Source: JABFRZ01 sp031413955
GTDB taxonomy: Bacteria > Planctomycetota > UBA1135 > GCA-002686595
Direction of reading: 5' to 3'
NCBI GenBank assembly: GCA_031413955.1
Contig: JANOGB010000443.1
Span: forward strand, 1-10,491
Length of the DNA stretch: 10,491 nt
Below, one piece after another: positions 5,833 to 10,491 of this stretch. Every line of letters starts with the position of its first letter. Within the stretch, counting starts at the first letter, position 1. The notes under the pieces were generated by a model. The model was given only the letters and a program-made list of their open reading frames with translations, ran no database searches and had not been told where the DNA came from. The position numbers were made by a program, and so were the translations under genes.

Positions 5833-6945
5833 ATGACCGATTCCAAGCACAAGAACAGGAAGACCGAGGGCGAGGAGACCCCTTTCGAGGGCGCCTCCAC
5901 GGCCACGGCTGAACACGAGAAGGCCGAGGGCGTGCTCTACCTGGGCATCGACTTCGGGACTTCCCACACCTCCGTCGCGGCCTCGAACGGCGTGCGCGAG
6001 ACGATCTCGTCGCACGTCGGCTATCCGAAGGACGTGGTCAGCCGCAAGCTCCTCAAGAAGGACGTGCTGTTCGGTGACGAGGCGATGGAGAAGCGCCTGT
6101 CGCTGAACTTCTTCCGTCCGCTGGAGATCCTCAAGACCAAGAACCACGACCGCGAGGACTTCCAGGCCAACCTCAAGGCGGCGCAGGATCTGCTCAAGGA
6201 GATCATCCGCCTGGCCAAGCCGCGCAAGGACGAGCTGGTCTACGGCGTGATCGGCGTGCCGGCCCAGGCCTCGATCCACAGCAAGGACGCGATCATCAAG
6301 ACCGCCAAGGAGGCGCTCGATTCCGTCATGCTGTGCTCGGAGCCGTTCGCGGTGGCTTACGGCCTCGACATGCTCGACGACGTGCTGGTGATCGACATCG
6401 GCGCGGGCACCACCGACCTGTGCCGTATGCACGGCACGATGCCGGAGGAGTCCGACCAGATCACGATCTACCACGCCGGCGACTGGGTCGACCACCGCTT
6501 CGCCGAGCTGATGGTCGAGAAGCACGCGGAAGCCCAGTTCACGATCCAGATGCTGAAGGAGATCAAGGAGCGTCACTCCTCGGTCGACGAGCGCGTGGAG
6601 CCGGCCCTGGTCGAACTGCCGGTCAACGGCAAGCCGACCCAGTTCGACGTCACGGCCGAGCTGCGCGAGGCCTGCCAGGGCATGGTGCCGCCGATCGTGG
6701 AAGGCCTGAAGAAACTCGTCGGGACCTTCGACCCCGAGTTCCAGAAGCGCCTGAAGAACCGCGTCCTGCTCGCGGGCGGCGGCAGCCAGATTCGCGGCCT
6801 GCACCTGGCCATCGAGCGCGAGATGCTGAGGCAGCTCGGCGGCGGCAAGGTCAGTCGCATCCAGGAGCCGGTCTACGGCGGCTCGAACGGGGCCCTGAAG
6901 ATCGCTCACGACATGCCGGCCGAGTACTGGGAAAAACTCAAGTAG
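5833..6945 (+). CDS. MamK family actin-like ATPase
   Basis: This 370-residue protein belongs to the actin/Hsp70 ATPase fold and resembles magnetosome MamK more than MreB, ParM or FtsA. Phosphate-1 loop: L-G-I-D-F-G-T-S-H-T (37-46). It is followed by the MamK-like V-G-Y-P-K-D-V. The S-E-P-F-x-V-x-Y-G-L-D block is at 169-179; from memory of the Magnetospirillum sequence, its Glu170 matches the ATPase residue Glu143 of MamK. Phosphate-2 loop: I-D-I-G-A-G-T-T-D (187-195). Adenosine motif: A-G-G-G-S-Q-I-R-G-L (314-323). The C-terminal Y-W-E-K-L also resembles the MamK end. It is about 20 residues longer than Magnetospirillum MamK, mainly through a charged, disordered N-terminus (1-35). MamK makes dynamic cytoplasmic filaments that position magnetosomes. 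No other mam gene is visible, so the cargo here is unknown. The gene follows the pseudo-GGDEF/coiled-coil gene by 60 bases and ends at a strong terminator. ATG 5833 has no Shine-Dalgarno. Confidence 0.9.
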   Translation: MTDSKHKNRKTEGEETPFEGASTATAEHEKAEGVLYLGIDFGTSHTSVAASNGVRETISSHVGYPKDVVSRKLLKKDVLFGDEAMEKRLSLNFFRPLEILKTKNHDREDFQANLKAAQDLLKEIIRLAKPRKDELVYGVIGVPAQASIHSKDAIIKTAKEALDSVMLCSEPFAVAYGLDMLDDVLVIDIGAGTTDLCRMHGTMPEESDQITIYHAGDWVDHRFAELMVEKHAEAQFTIQMLKEIKERHSSVDERVEPALVELPVNGKPTQFDVTAELREACQGMVPPIVEGLKKLVGTFDPEFQKRLKNRVLLAGGGSQIRGLHLAIEREMLRQLGGGKVSRIQEPVYGGSNGALKIAHDMPAEYWEKLK

Positions 6946-7037
6946 CTCGCCGGTCCGGGGGAGCGCTCGGCGGGAAAACCGCCTGGCGCGAACCCGGTGC
7001 CTACGGCCCGTGCCGCGCCGGAAGCGGCTCGTTCAGG

Positions 7038-7077
7038 ACCGGCCCGACGCACAAGCGCCGGGCCGGTTCTTTCGTTC
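7038..7077 (+). terminator. Intrinsic terminator of the pseudo-GGDEF/MamK-like unit
   Basis: ACCGGCCCG (7038-7046) pairs perfectly with CGGGCCGGT (7059-7067). After one mismatch, CGC/GCG extends the stem around an ACAA tetraloop (7051-7054). The T-rich TTCTTTCGTT follows at once, so this is a textbook rho-independent terminator on the + strand. It lies about 90 bases after the MamK-like stop codon. Confidence 0.85.
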
Positions 7078-7139
7078 CTCCTCAACTGGGAGCGCCGGGT
7101 TCCAACCCGGCTCTTCTTGAACGAGAGACGGACGAGAAC

Positions 7140-7189
7140 GGAAAGAAAACGGAGCCAGGCTGGAGCGGTCCCAGGAGAAGCGAGACCGC
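7140..7189 (-). terminator. Weak terminator candidate after the CRTAC1 gene
   Basis: Just past the stop of the leftward CRTAC1 gene, GCGGTC/GACCGC (7165-7170 and 7184-7189) can form a 6-bp stem. Read on the minus strand, the T-rich GTTTTCTTTC (7141-7150) follows, but about 15 bases after the stem. The spacing is poor for an intrinsic terminator, so this is only a candidate. Confidence 0.25.
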
Positions 7190-7205
7190 GTTGCGCTCTA
7201 CTCCC

Positions 7206-8945
7206 TCAGCGCTGCGCGACGCTGAGCCGACTCGCCGCGGCGCCGGAGCCTTCGGCGATCGTAACGCGCGTCCCGGCCGCGAGAGCGGTGAAGCGCTCGA
7301 CCTTGCCCAGCGGCCAGGTGATCTCGAGCTCCTCGACCCGCTCGAGCGTGCCCAGGCCGAAGACCAGCGTCGGATCCGAGCTCGAGAGAAAACCCTGGGT
7401 CACGCCCGCCAGACGCAGCTGCGCGCGTCCGCCGGCACGAGCGATCACGCGCGCACCCACCGCCGCGCGATTCGCGCCGGCTCCGATCAGCACGACCTCG
7501 AGCCGACGTCCGACCGTACCGTCGTTGCGGAGCAGGCGCGGCGGCCCATCGAGATTCTCGATCAACAGATCCAGATCGCCGTCACCGTCCACGTCGCCCG
7601 TCGCCGCCCCGCGCCCGGCGTGCTTGGCGGCCCAGGCGCGCCCGCCGCGTCCGGGCGGCTGACGAAAACGGGTCCCGTCCCACTCGAAGAGCTGCGCGGG
7701 CTGGCGGTACTCGGTACCCAGGCGGAAGCGATCGACCTGCGGGTACACGTGGCCGTTGACCTCGAAGAGCTCCGGGTCGCCGTCCAGGTCGAAATCCACG
7801 AAGCCGGTGCCCCAACCGAGCTCCTCCATCGTGGGCCCGGCGAGGCCGAGCGCCTGCGAAACGTCCAGGAAGAATCCGCCCTCCTCGCCGCGGTAGAGCG
7901 TCGAGTAGTCGTCGGCGAAGTTGGTCACGTACAGGTCCGGCCGGAGGTCGCCGTTGAAGTCCCCGAGCGCCACCCCCATGCAGGCCTGGGGCCGGCCGTC
8001 GATGCTGAAGGCGAGACCCTGGCGCAGAGCCACGTCCTCGAAGCGCTGCCCTTCGAGATTGCGCCAGAGGTTGTTCGCCACCGAGTCGTTGCCCACGAAG
8101 AGATCGATCCAGCCGTCGAGATCGAAGTCGAGCGCCAGGTCCTGGAAGCCGAACAGCTCGTCCACCAGGCCGAGCTCCGCGCTCGCCTCACGGAAGCGCA
8201 GTCCGCCCTCGTTGACGAAGAAGCAGTCGGGCGCTCCTGGCAGGCCCTTCGGGCCCTTCATCACCTCGACGCCCTGGTAGACCGTGGTCGGGCGCTCGGC
8301 GAGCCATCTCGCCTCGTCGAAGACGACGTAGTTCGCGACGTGCAGATCCAGGTCTCCGTCGCGGTCGAAGTCGAGGAAGCAGGCGCCCGTGCTCCAGCTC
8401 TCGACCGCGAGTCCAGCCTCGTCCGTGCGCTCGCGGTAGGTGCCCTTGCCGTCGGCCACGTAGAAGGTGTTGCGCCCGTAGTTGGTGAGATACAGCTCGC
8501 TCCAGCCGTCGCCGTCGACGTCGCACACGCGCACGCCGTTGGTCCAGCCACGCTCGTCGATCCCGGCCGCGGCGGAACCGTCGGTGAAGCGCCCACCTCC
8601 GTCGTTGAGGTACAGGGCGTCGGAAGGGTTCGCGGCGCGCGCCTGTCCGAGCCGCCCGCCGTTCGTCAGGTAGGCATCCAGGTCGCCGTCGTGGTCGTGA
8701 TCGAAGAGCGCACAACCGCCGCCCACGGTCTCGGGCAGGAACGGCTTCTCGGGCGAGCCCGAAACCTGCTCGAAGCTTGCCAGGCCCGACGCCTCGGTCG
8801 CGTCGCGGAAGCGATACGGACCGTCGTCGGACCAAGCACTCTCCGCGGGAGCCTCGTGCGCGCTGGTGAGCGCAACGCTGGCCGGCTCCTCGCCGCAGGC
8901 ACCCGACAGGGCGAGCGCAAGCGGGACGCCGGCGCGGGTCCTCAA
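7206..8945 (-). CDS. CRTAC1/ASPIC-UnbV family lipoprotein with FG-GAP/VCBS repeats
   Basis: This 579-residue exported protein begins with a short signal peptide ending A-L-S-G-A-C (Cys17), suggesting lipidation. Seven DxDxDG-type calcium-binding loops of FG-GAP/VCBS repeats follow at about 82-90, 142-150, 192-200, 273-281, 329-337, 384-392 and 451-459. They predict a seven-bladed, integrin-like beta-propeller. The fifth, D-F-N-G-D-L-R-P-D, is a variant. Residues 480-555 match the ASPIC/UnbV domain (V-G-A-R-V near 496, G-F-L-S-S-S-D-P near 518, and I-T-W-P-L-G near 542). The family is widespread in Planctomycetota, Acidobacteriota and Bacteroidota, generally on the cell surface and without a proven biochemical role. 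The start is TTG 8945: no ATG or GTG occurs in frame before the mature domain, and TTG gives a complete signal peptide. It lies 4 bases after the TPR gene's stop, so translation is probably coupled in a two-gene operon. Confidence 0.92.
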   Translation of the reverse strand: MRTRAGVPLALALSGACGEEPASVALTSAHEAPAESAWSDDGPYRFRDATEASGLASFEQVSGSPEKPFLPETVGGGCALFDHDHDGDLDAYLTNGGRLGQARAANPSDALYLNDGGGRFTDGSAAAGIDERGWTNGVRVCDVDGDGWSELYLTNYGRNTFYVADGKGTYRERTDEAGLAVESWSTGACFLDFDRDGDLDLHVANYVVFDEARWLAERPTTVYQGVEVMKGPKGLPGAPDCFFVNEGGLRFREASAELGLVDELFGFQDLALDFDLDGWIDLFVGNDSVANNLWRNLEGQRFEDVALRQGLAFSIDGRPQACMGVALGDFNGDLRPDLYVTNFADDYSTLYRGEEGGFFLDVSQALGLAGPTMEELGWGTGFVDFDLDGDPELFEVNGHVYPQVDRFRLGTEYRQPAQLFEWDGTRFRQPPGRGGRAWAAKHAGRGAATGDVDGDGDLDLLIENLDGPPRLLRNDGTVGRRLEVVLIGAGANRAAVGARVIARAGGRAQLRLAGVTQGFLSSSDPTLVFGLGTLERVEELEITWPLGKVERFTALAAGTRVTIAEGSGAAASRLSVAQR

Positions 8946-8949
8946 GACC

Positions 8950-10317
8950 CTACTGGCCCTCGTCGGGGGCCGACTCTTGCGCCGGCTCCGGAGCAGACGT
9001 GACGCCCAGGGCGCGGGCCTTGTCGAACAGCCGCGTGGCGTCCTGCGCGCGGCCGACCTCCTGGCACACCTCGGCCAGGGACCAGAGCGAGGCGCCGTCG
9101 GCCACCGTCTCCACCGCGCTCACCAGCTCCAGGGCGCTGGCTTCGTCTTGCGTCTCGGCATAGAGGCGCAGGAGCTCGAGCTTCGGATCGAGGTTGTCGG
9201 GCGCCAGGAACTCGGCCTCCTTGAGGTGGTTGGTGGCGTTCACGTAGTCCTGCAGGTGCCGGCGCACGATGCCGCAGTAGAGGTGGCTGAGCGCGTTGCT
9301 GGGGTCGATGTGGATCGACCTCAGGAACCAGCCAATGGCTTCCTCCCAGTTGCCCACCGCGAAGTACATCTCACCCAGGCGCTGCAGCGCCTGGGCATCA
9401 CCCGGGTTCTGGTTCACGTTGCGCCGGCGGCGCTGCAGCTTCTTGTCGTACTCCATCCAGCTCTCCATGCCGGCGCGCGCGCGCTCCTCGCAAGCTGCGT
9501 CACCCAGCCGGGCACACACCTGGGTCAGGCGTCCGAAGAGCTCCGGCTCGGTCGGGTTGAGCGCGATCGACTTCTCGTAAGCGGCGCGCGCGCCGGCCAG
9601 ATCATTCAACGCCTCCAGCGTCTGCCCGAGCTGGAAGTACGTGCCCGCTTCGTTCGGGGCGCCCTCGATCGACTTCTCGAAGCTGGCACGCGCGGCCTCC
9701 ATGTCGGCCCCGTCCTTCTGCACGCGCCCGAGGGTTTTCCAGGCCAGGAAGTGCTTGGGATTGAGCTCGACCGCCTTCTGCAGACTGGCGCGCGCCTGGT
9801 CGGAGTCGTTGCGGAGGTAGTAGGTCTTCCCGACCCAGAAGCGGTAGTGGTCGTTGCTCGGTTCCAGCTCGCAGGCCTTCTCGAGCGATGCCAGCCCCTT
9901 GTCCAGGATGTCGAGGTCGCGCGCCTGCGAGCCGATGTTCTGCGACGAGAGGTGCACCTGCAGCTTGCCGAGCTCGAAGAACGCCTCCGACATCTTCGGA
10001 TCGAGCTCGGTCGCGCGCTGGAACTCGGACAGCGCCTTCTCGGGCTCGCCCTTCAGGAGCAGCTGCAAGGCCGTCTGGTAGGCCAGCAGGCCGCTGGCCG
10101 CGCCCTTGGAGGGCTTCTCCCCGGCCTTGCCGCGCACCTCCGGAGTGCCGCCCTGGGCGGGGGTCGTCTTGTCCGCCACGGCGCCCTTGCCGGTACTGGT
10201 GCTGCCTGTCTCCTGCGGAGGGGCCTCGTCCGTGCCGCAAGCCTCCAGGGCGAGGCCCAGCGCGAGGACGGCGCAGGCGCGGACGGCGGATCGAAGCGGG
10301 TGCCAGGCGATCTTCAT
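8950..10317 (-). CDS. TPR-repeat lipoprotein
   Basis: The 455-residue product has a signal peptide with basic residues (Lys2, Arg9, Arg13), a hydrophobic core and L-E-A-C-G, predicting lipidation at Cys27. Residues 28-72 are a Ser/Thr/Gly/Pro/Lys-rich linker. From about 74 to 440 the sequence is tetratricopeptide repeats with the usual Gly/Ala, Tyr and Pro spacing (for example A-L-S-E-F-Q-R-A-T-E-L-D-P). There are perhaps nine or ten units, interrupted near residues 285-310 by an Arg-rich break (R-R-R-R-N-V-N). The C-terminal tail is Glu/Pro/Ala-rich. TPR superhelices bind peptides or partner proteins, so it is probably an envelope scaffold. It is the first gene of a leftward pair with the CRTAC1 lipoprotein, 4 bases apart; such TPR/CRTAC1 pairing recurs in Planctomycetota-type genomes, and a physical complex is an inference. 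ATG 10317 has no Shine-Dalgarno; the leader is pyrimidine-rich on the coding strand. Confidence 0.93.
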   Translation of the reverse strand: MKIAWHPLRSAVRACAVLALGLALEACGTDEAPPQETGSTSTGKGAVADKTTPAQGGTPEVRGKAGEKPSKGAASGLLAYQTALQLLLKGEPEKALSEFQRATELDPKMSEAFFELGKLQVHLSSQNIGSQARDLDILDKGLASLEKACELEPSNDHYRFWVGKTYYLRNDSDQARASLQKAVELNPKHFLAWKTLGRVQKDGADMEAARASFEKSIEGAPNEAGTYFQLGQTLEALNDLAGARAAYEKSIALNPTEPELFGRLTQVCARLGDAACEERARAGMESWMEYDKKLQRRRRNVNQNPGDAQALQRLGEMYFAVGNWEEAIGWFLRSIHIDPSNALSHLYCGIVRRHLQDYVNATNHLKEAEFLAPDNLDPKLELLRLYAETQDEASALELVSAVETVADGASLWSLAEVCQEVGRAQDATRLFDKARALGVTSAPEPAQESAPDEGQ

Positions 10318-10356
10318 GGTTGGAGGGAAGCCGGAGGGGTCGGAGCGAGCCCGAAC

Positions 10357-10384
10357 AGGATAATGCCACGACTCGCCAGACCAA
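10357..10384 (-). promoter_or_regulatory. Weak sigma-70-like promoter candidate for the TPR/CRTAC1 pair
   Basis: On the minus strand, TTGGTC (10379-10384) and TATCCT (10357-10362) are spaced by 16 bases, about 40 bases before the ATG at 10317. They match the -35 and -10 consensus in only 3 and 4 of 6 positions. The position is right, between an upstream terminator and the gene, but the match is weak. No repressor-like palindrome is visible. Confidence 0.25.
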
Positions 10385-10400
10385 GGTTCGGCCCTCCCCT

Positions 10401-10448
10401 ACGAAACGACGGCCCCCTCCGTCCAGCGGTTGCCGGGCGGAGGGGGCC
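10401..10448 (-). terminator. Intrinsic terminator for a leftward gene beyond the right edge
   Basis: GGCCCCCTCCG (10411-10421) and CGGAGGGGGCC (10438-10448) form a perfect 11-bp GC stem with a 16-base loop. On the minus strand the stem is followed by GTCGTTTCGT, a short T-rich stretch; on the plus strand no T-run follows. The direction therefore fits a minus-strand gene ending just to the right. It also insulates the TPR/CRTAC1 pair from that gene. Confidence 0.7.
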
Positions 10449-10480
10449 GGATCGAAACGGACCGGTTTCTGGCCGTTTGG

Positions 10481-10491
10481 CTAGAAGACCT
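10481..10491 (-). CDS. Possible 3' end of a leftward gene (last two codons and stop)
   Basis: On the minus strand, bases 10491 to 10481 read GTC TTC TAG after two partial bases, so a protein could end Val-Phe. The stop lies 33 bases before the terminator at 10401-10448, normal spacing for a gene end. A C-terminal Phe would suit an outer-membrane beta-barrel, but two codons cannot show that. This is an inference from the terminator's position. Confidence 0.3.

Noticed and set aside
5743..6909. 388-codon minus-strand open frame opposite the MamK-like gene
   Set aside because: It is antisense to a gene with clear family motifs, and its product is low-complexity Leu/Val/Asp/Arg-rich with no recognisable fold.
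5833..6945. Calling the actin-like gene mreB or a true magnetosome mamK
   Set aside because: The motifs fit the MamK family better than MreB, but no mamA, mamB, mamE, mamM or other magnetosome gene is visible, so a magnetosome role is not supported.
6333..9002. Long + strand open frame of 889 codons across the end of the MamK-like gene and the CRTAC1 gene
   Set aside because: It runs out of frame through the MamK-like gene and then antisense to the CRTAC1 gene, crossing a strong terminator. Its composition is Arg/Ala/Val-rich with no domain; such frames are common in GC-rich DNA.
10360..10378. Sigma-54-type promoter (TGGCA element) upstream of the TPR gene
   Set aside because: A TGGCA is present on the minus strand, but no GC of a TTGC element follows at the required spacing.

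Overview
This is a very GC-rich stretch with strong G/C preference at third codon positions, carrying ordinary single-copy genes on both strands. I see no mobile element, CRISPR array, tRNA or rRNA. The gene content points to a Gram-negative bacterium, most likely Planctomycetota or a neighbouring environmental phylum (inference; no marker gene is present). The reasons are a CRTAC1/ASPIC-UnbV lipoprotein beside a TPR lipoprotein, a lipoprotein of the sulfatase-like superfamily, a MamK-family actin outside any visible magnetosome cluster, several lipoprotein-type signal peptides, and start codons that mostly lack Shine-Dalgarno motifs.

Layout, left to right. Bases 1-570 hold the 3' end of an SGNH/GDSL-type hydrolase (+). 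It converges on cutC (592-1353, -) across a small hairpin. Divergent from cutC are a small envelope protein (1436-1927, +), probably a lipoprotein or small beta-barrel, and a large lipoprotein with an N-terminal beta-rich region and a sulfatase-fold catalytic domain (2011-4512, +). Thr replaces the formylglycine Cys in that domain. After a 213-base spacer come two same-strand genes: a pseudo-GGDEF plus coiled-coil protein (4726-5772) and a MamK-family actin-like ATPase (5833-6945). A strong intrinsic terminator (7038-7077) closes the pair. The right third is a leftward pair of lipoprotein genes, TPR (8950-10317) then CRTAC1/FG-GAP (7206-8945), 4 bases apart. At the right edge a leftward terminator and a possible final stop codon suggest that another minus-strand gene ends there.

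The most interesting unit is the pseudo-GGDEF/coiled-coil plus MamK-like pair. The actin keeps its nucleotide-binding motifs and the catalytic Glu region, so it probably makes filaments. The partner looks like a dedicated cytoplasmic organiser or regulator whose GGDEF domain has lost its signature. No magnetosome genes are nearby, so a role other than magnetosome alignment is likely. The remaining genes are mainly cell-envelope proteins (hydrolase, sulfatase-like lipoprotein, TPR and CRTAC1 lipoproteins) plus the cytosolic CutC.
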